From Akkermansiaceae bacterium (GTDB lineage Bacteria; Verrucomicrobiota; Verrucomicrobiia; Verrucomicrobiales; Akkermansiaceae): 64,000 bases of DNA. The translations under genes were made by a program, and so were the position numbers. The notes below the pieces were generated by a model. The model had not been told where the DNA came from. It searched no databases and worked only from the letters and a program-made list of their open reading frames with translations. The DNA is taken from contig CAIVSK010000050.1 of NCBI GenBank assembly GCA_903908495.1, forward strand, positions 1 through 64,000. Direction: 5' to 3'. This document shows positions 53,595 through 61,751 of the stretch, piece after piece (the first letter of the stretch is position 1; the number at the start of each line of letters is the position of its first letter).

Positions 53595-56204
53595 ATGCTG
53601 AAACACCTGCTGCTGCTTGCTCTATCCGCTCCCGTGCTACTGGCCGCGCGGGTGGCACCCGCCGCCCCCACGGGTGATCCGGTGGCGGCGGCCACGGCGC
53701 TGATCCAGCGCGTCCTGCCGGACCATGCGGCGGCGTTTGTATGTGAACTCATGCCGCAGGACGGGGGCCGCGACGTGTTTGAGATCGAGGCGCGCGGGGA
53801 TAAAATCCTGCTGCGCGGCAACCTCGGCACCAGCCTGGCGATGGCCTTCAACTGGTATCTGCGCCACGAGTGCAAAGTGAATTTCGATTGGGAGGCCTGT
53901 GCGCCGCTGCAACTCGCCGCCAGGCCGCCGTTGCCCGCCGCCCCGCTCCACCAGACCTGCGCCGCCACCGAGCGCTTCGCCCTCAACTACTGCACCTTCG
54001 GTTATAGTTTCCCGTTCTGGAAGTGGGACCAGTGGCAGCGCTTCGTCGATTGGATGGCCATGAACGGCATCAACCGCCCGCTGCTCCAAAGCGGCCAGGA
54101 AGCGACCTGGCTCAAAGTCTGGCAATCCTACGGCATCCCGCAGGAACAAGTTCAGGAGTTTTTCTCCGGCCCCGCCCACCTGCCATGGCAACACATGGCC
54201 AACCTCGATAAATGGGGCGGCCCGCTGCCCATGTCATACATCGAGGGCCAGCGCGTCCTGCAATCCCAAATCCTCGAACGCGCCCGCAGCCTCGGCATGA
54301 AACCCATCCTCGCCGCCTTCGCCGGCCACGTCCCACAAGCCCTCAAGGACGTCAAACCCGACGCGAAAATCACCCGGATCAAGCCCGGTTGGGGTGGTAT
54401 GGCAGAGCGCTACGCCACTTGGTTTCTTGATCCGACCGACCCGCTTTTTCCCGACATCCAGCAGCGCTTTCTCAAGGAACAGGCGGCCATGTTCGGCAGC
54501 GACCACCTCTACAGCGCCGACCCCTTCAACGAAATCGCCCCGCCCAGCTGGGATCCCGACTACCTCGCCAAAGTGTCCGGTACCATCTATCAAAGCATGG
54601 CCGGCGGAGACCCCGCCGCAGTCTGGTATCTGATGTCGTGGAATTTCTTCTTCGACAAACAATGGACCCCGCCGCGCCTCAAGGCCCTCACCCTCGCCGT
54701 GCCCACCGGCAAGATGATCTATCTGGATTACGTGTGCGAGCAAACCGAGTTTTTCCGCAAGAGCGAAAACTTCCACGGAGCGCCCTTCCTGTGGTGCTTC
54801 GTCGGCAACTTCGGCGGCACCACCAACTTCGTCGCCCCACTCAAAATCATATCTGACAGGTCCGCCGCCGCCCTGCCGGTCAAAAACTGCCGCGGCATCG
54901 GCACCACCCTCGAAGGCCTCAACATCAACCCCGTCGCCTTCGACCTGCTCTTCGAACAAGTCTGGCACAAAAACTCCAAGGTCAATCTCGACGCCTGGCT
55001 CGACGCCTACGCCGACCGCCGCGCCGGCCGCGCCGATCCGGCCGTGCGCAACGCCTGGCATATCCTCAACAAGGAGATTTTCACCGACGATCCCGACGGC
55101 GTCTGGGGCCGCCAGAACTTCCTCCAGACCACTCCCGTCCTGCAGGCATCCAACAAAATCCCCCGGCCCGAACGGCAGGCCGCCCTGGTATCTGTGGTGG
55201 ACGCCTTGCTAGGCGCCGCCCCGGCCTCGCGCAGCGCCGATGGCTATCAGTATGACCTCGTCAACCTCACCCGCCAAGCGCTGGGCAACGCCACCTTCAT
55301 CGTCGGTAAACGCCTGATGGCGGCCGCAGCCCGCAAGGATGTGGCGGCCTTCCGCCTGGAGTCCGCCCGCCTGCTGGAACTCGGCGAAGACATCAATAAG
55401 CTGTTAGGCACGCGCCACGAGTGGCTCATGGGCCGTTGGATCGCCGATGCCCGCGCCTGGGCCGCCACGCCGGCGGAGGCGGACTACTACGAGCACAACG
55501 CCCGCGAGATTCTAACCACATGGCACGAGCCCGGCGGGGGCCTCAGTGATTATGCGCGCCGCGAGTGGAACGGCCTGTTCAACACCTACTACATGGGCCG
55601 TTGGCGCGAATTCATCCAACGCGTCGATCATGCCCTGGAAAACACCACCCCGTTCGACGCCGCCGCCTATCACAAATGGCGGGTCGAGGCCGATGGCCGC
55701 TGGGTCAACACTACCGGCAGCGACTTTGCCGAACGTCCGGTGGGCGACGCGGTCGAGGTGGCCACCCGCCTGATGGAAAAATACCGCGCCGATTTGGTGG
55801 TGCCCGCCGCGGTGGCCGAGCCGGTGGTGGACGGCCGCCTGGCCACGCCCGAGTGGTCGCCCGCCGCCTTCACCGGCGAGGGCGCGCAACGCTGGACGCT
55901 GGACGCCTCGGCGTTGATCCAGAGCCCGGGTGCCCATCTGGTGACCTTTCGCTACCGCGAGGGGGACTCAGCCCTAACCATCAGCAAAGTCACCGTCATG
56001 CAGGACGGCCGCAGTCTGGCCAACGACACCCACGCCGGATCCACCGGCACCCAAAACACCGATAACAGCTATCGGCTCGATGTGAAGAAATTCCTCCCCG
56101 ACCAGCCGCTTACGCTGGTGATGGAGGTGGAGGCGAGGTCATCGAGCGACACGTCTGGAGCCATCGAAGTGCGCCGCAAGGAAGAACTCTCCATCCAACC
56201 CTGA
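53595..56204 (+). CDS. Secreted alpha-N-acetylglucosaminidase (GH89, NAGLU-like)
   Basis: The 869-residue protein has a signal peptide (LKHLLLLALSAPVLLAARVAPA) and the three NAGLU domains: N-terminal (residues 25-110), barrel (GYSFPFWKWDQWQRFVDWMAMNGINRPL; FSGPAHLPWQHMANLDKWGGPLP) and helical C-terminal. The catalytic Glu pair is visible: Glu313 in ADPFNEIAPP and Glu440 in GTTLEGLNINP, with spacing close to that of the human enzyme (Glu316/Glu446). About 110 extra C-terminal residues form a beta-sandwich. It would remove terminal alpha-linked GlcNAc, a cap found on some mucins and in heparan sulfate. It is 134 bases downstream of the M60-like protease on the same strand. Confidence 0.93.
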   Translation: MLKHLLLLALSAPVLLAARVAPAAPTGDPVAAATALIQRVLPDHAAAFVCELMPQDGGRDVFEIEARGDKILLRGNLGTSLAMAFNWYLRHECKVNFDWEACAPLQLAARPPLPAAPLHQTCAATERFALNYCTFGYSFPFWKWDQWQRFVDWMAMNGINRPLLQSGQEATWLKVWQSYGIPQEQVQEFFSGPAHLPWQHMANLDKWGGPLPMSYIEGQRVLQSQILERARSLGMKPILAAFAGHVPQALKDVKPDAKITRIKPGWGGMAERYATWFLDPTDPLFPDIQQRFLKEQAAMFGSDHLYSADPFNEIAPPSWDPDYLAKVSGTIYQSMAGGDPAAVWYLMSWNFFFDKQWTPPRLKALTLAVPTGKMIYLDYVCEQTEFFRKSENFHGAPFLWCFVGNFGGTTNFVAPLKIISDRSAAALPVKNCRGIGTTLEGLNINPVAFDLLFEQVWHKNSKVNLDAWLDAYADRRAGRADPAVRNAWHILNKEIFTDDPDGVWGRQNFLQTTPVLQASNKIPRPERQAALVSVVDALLGAAPASRSADGYQYDLVNLTRQALGNATFIVGKRLMAAAARKDVAAFRLESARLLELGEDINKLLGTRHEWLMGRWIADARAWAATPAEADYYEHNAREILTTWHEPGGGLSDYARREWNGLFNTYYMGRWREFIQRVDHALENTTPFDAAAYHKWRVEADGRWVNTTGSDFAERPVGDAVEVATRLMEKYRADLVVPAAVAEPVVDGRLATPEWSPAAFTGEGAQRWTLDASALIQSPGAHLVTFRYREGDSALTISKVTVMQDGRSLANDTHAGSTGTQNTDNSYRLDVKKFLPDQPLTLVMEVEARSSSDTSGAIEVRRKEELSIQP

Positions 56205-56276
56205 GTCTCACCCCGCTGGTGCCCTGAACCTGAGCCGAGCCTAACTCAAACAATGCGTATGGCCGGAACCGAAGCA

Positions 56277-59200
56277 TCAGGGCCGTGTGATGCGCAGGTG
56301 GATAAAGCGTCTGGCGGCGGTGCTGGCGGATTCGGTGTCGGCGGCTTTCACCGTCTCGGTGCCGTCGCCGTTATCGATCGGATAGCCGCTGAGCAGCCCC
56401 AGCGGAACCCACGGATCGTAGCGCAGATCACCCAGCGACTCGATGGTGTAACTGATATCTGCCGGGGCGGGATGCGGGCGCAAAAACACCAGAGTGAGCC
56501 GCTTGCCCAGCGCAGCATCCAGCCGCGCCGACGGCAGGGCTGGCGAATTGGGCCGGTAGAACGTGTTCGGATGGAGGCCGAGCGCGTATTTCTCCAAATT
56601 GGTGATCTGATCTCCTGCGGGCGCAGCGCCGTCTGCCGCCGCCGGCGATTGCGCCGCTGCCAGACTGCCGAATTCCAGGACCTTCCAGTTGCTGGCGGGT
56701 GAATCGAGCAATTGCACCGTTGCCGCAGTAGTGGCACCCAGGGCATAAGCGGCATCGGCCAACAGGTTGAGGGTGACATTTTGCGGGCCGAGCACGGCCG
56801 CATCGCTCAGCGGGGTGAGGCTGAGGGTCGCGCTCAGTGAGCCGCTTGGGATCGTCACCGTGCCGCCCCCCGGATTCAGCGTGAAGCGGGTGCCTGCGGC
56901 GGCCTGACCGGCCCCGCTGGCTTGAGTAAAGGCAACGACGAGGTCGGCAGCGGTTTCACCGACGCGGCTCACCGAAAACAAGCCGGCGTTGGCCGTGCCC
57001 TCCTGCGCGGTGGCATCGCTGGCTGCGAGCGTCAGGATCGTTAGTGATTGCACGGTGAACGCGCTGAAATCCGAGTAACCCGCAAGATTGCTCGCCTGGA
57101 TGTGATAATCGTAGGTCACGCCCGGATTGATTCCCGTGTCCAGGTAGCTTGTCGTATTCGGCGGCAGCGTCGCGATGATTGCATAATTGCTGGCGCTGGT
57201 GATCTTGCGGAGGACCCGGTAGTTATCCTCGTTGTTAGCGTTGTCAATCCACGTCATGTTGATCTGGTTCGCGGAAACGCTGCTCGCCCGGGCATCGGTC
57301 GGCATGTTAGGCTGAACCGGTGTTAGAGCAATGGCTTCATTGCTGTAGGTGGAATCGCCCGCGCTATTGGTGGCGCGGACCCGGTAATAGTAGCTCGTCC
57401 CCGGTGTGAGTGACGGATCAATGTAACTGGTCCGGTTGACACCGATGAGGCCGATCTGCGCATAGCTTCCACCCGAACCGGTCTTGCGTTCCACCTTGAA
57501 CCCGTCCTCGGTGGTGGCGTTGTCCGCCCAGGCGAGGTTGAGCTGGGTGCCGGAGGCCGGGGTGGCGCTCAGCGCGCTCGGCGCGGCGGGCGGAGCGGTC
57601 GGCAGCGGCGTATAATTCCAGGTGAGGATATCCTGGGTGGCGGTCTGACCGCCGGTGGCAGCGGTAAACCCGACATAGGCGCTGCTGGAGCCGATGGTGG
57701 TGGGGATATCAACGGTGTAATTATGGGTATAGAAGGCTCCGCTGGTGGCGTCGGTGATGGTTTGGGCAAGCGTGCTGCCGTTGTACGCCAGTGACACGGA
57801 AAAGATGTGACCACTGTGGAAATCGATGCCCGCCCCGGTGACGTCAATGGCAGCCGGCGTGGTGTCATCGGGAATCGCACCGTTGGTGTAGAGCCCGATG
57901 GTGCTCAGCGCCGGATAGATATCAAATTTTACGGCGATGCTGTGGATGATATTTTGATAGCCGAGCGCGCCGCCGCCAACACCGACAGTGGTGTTGGTGT
58001 TGTTTTGAATGGTGAAGGTGAAGCCGTCGGCGTTGGGATTGGTGATCTGAAAGGCAAACTGGGTGGTGAAGCGGCGGATATCCTGGACCGTCTTCGACCA
58101 CACGGCTCCGACCTCGTTACCGGCACCATCGGTCAATTCCGCGCGAGTTCCGGGCAGCTTGGCGGAACCATTGTAGGAAAGTTGGCTGGCGGAGGTGGCA
58201 AAGCCGTTGCCGAAAGCGAGCGTTGCCTGTTGCGCGCTGGTCTGTGCCGCCGCGGTGTTGGTATAGCCGGAGAAACTCAGCGTCTGATAGCTGTTGTAGG
58301 AGCGCACCCGGAAATAATACAACGTGGCCACTTGCAGCCCGGTCACATGATAACTGGTGGCATTGACGCTCAGCGTGGCGATTTCCGTGAAATCCGTGCC
58401 GTTGGTCGATTGCTCGATCTTGTAGCCGTCCTCATTGGTCGAGAGGTCGGTCCAGGCCAAGTCGATTTCCAAGCCGGATACCACCGCCGTCACGAGGCTG
58501 CCGGGCGCTGCCGGGGGGGCTGTGGGCGGTGCCAAGGCGCCAAAGATAACCAGTGTGCTGGCGGTGCCGACCAAGACATGGCCGTCGGCCACCGTGGGCA
58601 AGGCAAATTTGGCGATCGTGCCAAGCAGGTCGCGATTGCCGGCTGCTTGCGAGCTGGTCCATACCCGGCTGCTGAAATCGCTGGCGAGGTAGGCGCGGAG
58701 TTCGTTGGTGCCATGATCGAGGGTCCAGGCGATGCCATTGTTGCTGCCGTTGGCACTGATGCTGGGAGTGGATCCCGGCCAGGCGAAATGATCCGGAGTG
58801 GTTCTCACCGGCGCAGCGGACAGGACGCCACCCGCGATGGTAAACGCCTTGCCATAATCTCCTCCGCCCACCCAATAGAGCACGCCGTTGAAAAATGCCG
58901 GCGTGCTGTATGAACCGTTGATCGCCCCGCCCTGCGTCTGCACCACGACGTCGGTGGTGGCATTGAATTTCCCCATCGAAGCGGTGTCGATGAGATAGAT
59001 CTTTCCTTCCTTGCCAGCCCCGACCAGCAGGTGTGGATGGGCCAGGCTGCCGGCGGAATCCGGCAGCACCACGCAGCCGCCGGACCCAAGATCGGTATCC
59101 GCACTGCTGAGTGCCTGGTTGTTGAATGGGGAGAAATAATCGACAACCTTCATTCCCCAGCCGTTCTTGTTCTGGCTGGACTGGGTGGTGGTGGCATCCA

Positions 59201-60290
59201 GTTGGATCTTCACAAAGCAGTCGCCGTAGTTGCCGTTGACAGGGAACCCGCTGGCGTCCAGTCCGGCCGCGGCACCCGCATTATTGTAGCCGTCGAAGGT
59301 ACCGTTGCCGGTTTCCAGATAGAACGATCCGGCGGCATCCATCGTCATGTTGCCGCCGGCCTGCCAGACGCCGCCGAGGCCGCCATTCGGCGTTAGATTC
59401 AGCACCGAGGCGAGTGCCAGCGTGGCCTTGTCATAACCCAGCACCCAGCCGTGATACGGGCCGTTGTCCCCATGCGAGGCAAACTCGATATAGACTTTCC
59501 CACCGCTGATGGTCAGCCCCGGGCGGTTCATCTCCCGCATCGCATTGAAATAGACCCGGCTCGTCGAGTTGACGGTGATGGTGCCGTCGCCGGTGCCGAA
59601 CACAAACGGATCCTGTGCCGCCGCCGGGCTGCTGTTCGTTCGATAGGTATAGCTGCCATTGTAGGTGGTATCGCCGATGATCGTGCTGCCGGTGATGTTT
59701 GCATTCACGCTGGCGTTGCCGTTGCTAATGGCGATCTTGTAAAGGGTGTATACGTAATGCGGCTGGGTGGTGTCGCTGTTGAGGATCTGCTTGGTCTTGG
59801 CGGCGACATACAGCAAGTTGGTGGCCGGATCAAACACCGGCGTCCCGCACACCCCGATCTCTGGGGTGACGTCCGTGCTGCCGGTGTCGCCGCTGGGCAT
59901 CGGGGTGATGGCGGTTGCATTGGTTAGCCCCGTGGTCAACAGGGATGTTTGCCAGACGATGCTGCCGCTGTTCGCATCAATCGCGTAAACGCTGTCGTGC
60001 TGGGTGGCAACGAGGGCTAGATCATGCACTCCGGCGTTGCTGCCGCCGACAACCGTCACCCCCGCAACATAGAGCGGCTGCGCGTAAACCTGCCCGTCCA
60101 CGGTCGTGGTGAAGCGCTTGGCGAAATTGGCGACTGTGACACTTGAAGGAGTGAGCAGGGTCTCGTTGGCATTGACGCCAGTACTGGCCAGATCGTTGTG
60201 ATACGTGGTCTGGTTCGTGGCGTGCAAGAGCCCGGGCAGGGCCAGCAGGGTGGCGCACAACTGGCTTAGGCGGGCATTTCGGTGTGGCAT
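56277..60290 (-). CDS. Giant secreted protein: beta-propeller, FN3 domains, L-type lectin domain and Calx-beta-like domain
   Basis: The 1337-residue protein has a signal peptide (LSQLCATLLALPGLLHA). Residues about 35-560 resemble a PQQ-type beta-propeller (VYAIDANSGSIVWQTSLL, GKEGKIYLIDTASMGKFNA). A fibronectin type III domain (587-680) is followed by a legume/L-type lectin domain (about 692-895; GAVWSKTVQDIRRFTTQFAF, ADGFTFTIQNN). Two further FN3 domains cover 897-1083. A Calx-beta-like domain (1087-1190; AQEGTANAGLFSVSRVGE) and a C-terminal beta domain end the chain. It probably binds or senses glycans at the cell surface. The start was set by the signal peptide; the frame extends upstream through a repeat array without gene features. 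It is convergent with the GH89 gene. Confidence 0.85.
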   Translation of the reverse strand: MPHRNARLSQLCATLLALPGLLHATNQTTYHNDLASTGVNANETLLTPSSVTVANFAKRFTTTVDGQVYAQPLYVAGVTVVGGSNAGVHDLALVATQHDSVYAIDANSGSIVWQTSLLTTGLTNATAITPMPSGDTGSTDVTPEIGVCGTPVFDPATNLLYVAAKTKQILNSDTTQPHYVYTLYKIAISNGNASVNANITGSTIIGDTTYNGSYTYRTNSSPAAAQDPFVFGTGDGTITVNSTSRVYFNAMREMNRPGLTISGGKVYIEFASHGDNGPYHGWVLGYDKATLALASVLNLTPNGGLGGVWQAGGNMTMDAAGSFYLETGNGTFDGYNNAGAAAGLDASGFPVNGNYGDCFVKIQLDATTTQSSQNKNGWGMKVVDYFSPFNNQALSSADTDLGSGGCVVLPDSAGSLAHPHLLVGAGKEGKIYLIDTASMGKFNATTDVVVQTQGGAINGSYSTPAFFNGVLYWVGGGDYGKAFTIAGGVLSAAPVRTTPDHFAWPGSTPSISANGSNNGIAWTLDHGTNELRAYLASDFSSRVWTSSQAAGNRDLLGTIAKFALPTVADGHVLVGTASTLVIFGALAPPTAPPAAPGSLVTAVVSGLEIDLAWTDLSTNEDGYKIEQSTNGTDFTEIATLSVNATSYHVTGLQVATLYYFRVRSYNSYQTLSFSGYTNTAAAQTSAQQATLAFGNGFATSASQLSYNGSAKLPGTRAELTDGAGNEVGAVWSKTVQDIRRFTTQFAFQITNPNADGFTFTIQNNTNTTVGVGGGALGYQNIIHSIAVKFDIYPALSTIGLYTNGAIPDDTTPAAIDVTGAGIDFHSGHIFSVSLAYNGSTLAQTITDATSGAFYTHNYTVDIPTTIGSSSAYVGFTAATGGQTATQDILTWNYTPLPTAPPAAPSALSATPASGTQLNLAWADNATTEDGFKVERKTGSGGSYAQIGLIGVNRTSYIDPSLTPGTSYYYRVRATNSAGDSTYSNEAIALTPVQPNMPTDARASSVSANQINMTWIDNANNEDNYRVLRKITSASNYAIIATLPPNTTSYLDTGINPGVTYDYHIQASNLAGYSDFSAFTVQSLTILTLAASDATAQEGTANAGLFSVSRVGETAADLVVAFTQASGAGQAAAGTRFTLNPGGGTVTIPSGSLSATLSLTPLSDAAVLGPQNVTLNLLADAAYALGATTAATVQLLDSPASNWKVLEFGSLAAAQSPAAADGAAPAGDQITNLEKYALGLHPNTFYRPNSPALPSARLDAALGKRLTLVFLRPHPAPADISYTIESLGDLRYDPWVPLGLLSGYPIDNGDGTETVKAADTESASTAARRFIHLRITRP

Positions 60291-60661
60291 GGCTATGTGG
60301 CTGGGATGGTGCGGTGGCGGTTGGGGGCACCGGAGCAAGCCCAACTGCAAGAGGGAAACAATGCGGGAAGGCAATCGACATGGAGCGAGGACCGCAAGCA
60401 ACCAACCGGCCTGGTGAGGCGGCCAGCTGGAAGATGCCGGAGAGCCGCGGTCGGCGTCCGGCGTCAAATTCTTGGGACAATGGTGCAAGCCGGACGATAG
60501 CCTGCCTTCCGGCTTTGCCAAGGAGTATTTCCGGACACGGACTTCCTTGATACGGCCCTTGCGTCTTGTGTCTTGCGTCTTGCGTCTTGCGTCTTGTGTC
60601 TGAGGCAAGACCTCCCCAGGATGAAACATCCTGCGCGCAGCCAAGGTATCAGGCCCTATTC
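60291..60661. other. Divergent intergenic region with heptamer array
   Basis: This 371-base gap lies between the divergent lectin-propeller gene and the M60-like relative. It must hold both promoters, but no convincing -35/-10 pair was found. The main feature is the heptamer array at 60558-60599. GCCGGACG...CGTCCGGC-type words around 60440-60510 suggest weak secondary structure. Confidence 0.5.
60558..60599. repeat. Tandem heptamer array CTTGYGT x6
   Basis: Six uninterrupted heptamers lie end to end: CTTGCGT, CTTGTGT, CTTGCGT, CTTGCGT, CTTGCGT and CTTGTGT. A seventh, partial unit follows. The same word (CTTGCGTCTT) occurs on the minus strand in the repeat-rich spacer at 3209-3355, 57 kb away. 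The period of seven is not a multiple of three, and the array lies outside genes. Confidence 0.9.
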
Positions 60662-61738
60662 ATGATGCCATTCCGCTCACTGCTGCCGCTCCTGCCAGCC
60701 ATGCTCGCCCCCCTCGTGCATGCCGGGGAAGCCGCCCCGGTACAGCCCGGCCCCCGCCTCGACTATTCCACGCTCGCCATGCAGCCAAAGTCTTGGCAGG
60801 CGCGCCAACTCAGCCTGCAACTGACCCCGTGGGTGGGCAAACACGTGGTTTTTCTCACCATCGACGACGCCCTTGATCCGGCATTGATGGGGCTGTGGGT
60901 GTCCCGGCTCGACGCCGGCTGGGAGCTGTACGCTGATCTAACCGGCCGGCAGCCGCAACCATTCAAACAACTCGATGGCAAAGCCACCATCGCCGCGGTG
61001 CCCGGTGCCGATCTAACCTGCGGCGCGGGTTGTGGCTTCGTGGGTGCCACCGGCATTGAGCTGGCGATGTTCTACGACGCGAATTACCCGCAACTCAAGG
61101 CGCGCCCCGCGGCGATGCCGCATTATGTGTTTTACGAAATGGGGCGGAACTTTTACACTTTCGGCGACCGCCATTCGTGCTTCATCACTGGCTTTGCAGT
61201 GTTCATGCGCTATGTGTGCATGGACGCGCTGCACTGCGAGGACCCGGATGCCAACACGCGCAAGGTGATCGAGGGCGTCGAGCCGCTGCTAGCCGCGAGC
61301 GGCCTAGGGTTCCTGGATCTGTTCAGCACCAGCTTTGGCGTGGGTGAGAAGGTGAGCCTCTTCAAGGATGCTCATGGCAGCGTGATCAATCCGTCCGACC
61401 AACCGGTCCGTTATGCCGCTGCGATGTTGCGCTTGCGCCGCGAGCACGGTGGCGATGCCTGGCTGAGGCGGTTTTTCCACGAGTTGGCCGCCTGCCCCGA
61501 GTACAAGCCCGACATCAAGAGCGGAGCGCTCAACCAAGGCTGGCACTGGCTGCTGTGTGCCAGCGTGGCGGCGCAGCAGGACCTCAGCCCGGTGTTCGCC
61601 GGCGAGTGGAAACTGCCGCTGGCCGGCACGACCCGCGCGGCTTTGGGTAAAATCGACTGGAAACAGCCCGGCCTGTCCGTGCAAACTGTCGCGGACGCGG
61701 TGAGCCCCGCGTGGAGCATTCCCGTCACCGAACCCTAA
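60662..61738 (+). CDS. Secreted relative of the M60-like protease with broken zinc motif
   Basis: The 358-residue protein has a signal peptide (PFRSLLPLLPAMLAPLVHAGEA). The segment YVFYEMGRNFYTFGDRHSCFITGFAVFMRYV (from about residue 155) aligns in pattern with FVHEMGHVFDARDF...GGEAFANIKLSYAL of the protease at 52265. Here HExxH is Y158-E-M-G-R162 and the third-ligand Glu is not conserved. It should therefore not bind zinc in the usual way and is a likely pseudo-enzyme or binding protein. N-terminal residues 40-110 contain a beta domain (SLQLTPWVGKHVVFLTIDD). It lies 13 bases upstream of the GH106-like gene, probably in one transcript. Homology to the protease is inferred by eye. Confidence 0.65.
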   Translation: MMPFRSLLPLLPAMLAPLVHAGEAAPVQPGPRLDYSTLAMQPKSWQARQLSLQLTPWVGKHVVFLTIDDALDPALMGLWVSRLDAGWELYADLTGRQPQPFKQLDGKATIAAVPGADLTCGAGCGFVGATGIELAMFYDANYPQLKARPAAMPHYVFYEMGRNFYTFGDRHSCFITGFAVFMRYVCMDALHCEDPDANTRKVIEGVEPLLAASGLGFLDLFSTSFGVGEKVSLFKDAHGSVINPSDQPVRYAAAMLRLRREHGGDAWLRRFFHELAACPEYKPDIKSGALNQGWHWLLCASVAAQQDLSPVFAGEWKLPLAGTTRAALGKIDWKQPGLSVQTVADAVSPAWSIPVTEP

Positions 61739-61751
61739 CCCTCCACCCGTC

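Noticed and set aside
57807..58913. 368-codon plus-strand open frame opposite the lectin-propeller gene
   Set aside because: It is antisense to recognised FN3 and lectin domains and has no features of its own.
60558..60599. Possible CRISPR array
   Set aside because: The heptamers are adjacent with no spacers, and no cas genes are present.
60291..60644. N-terminal extension of the lectin-propeller protein through the heptamer array
   Set aside because: The extension (TQDARRKTQDTRRK and onward) is just the translated repeat; a normal signal peptide begins at 60290.
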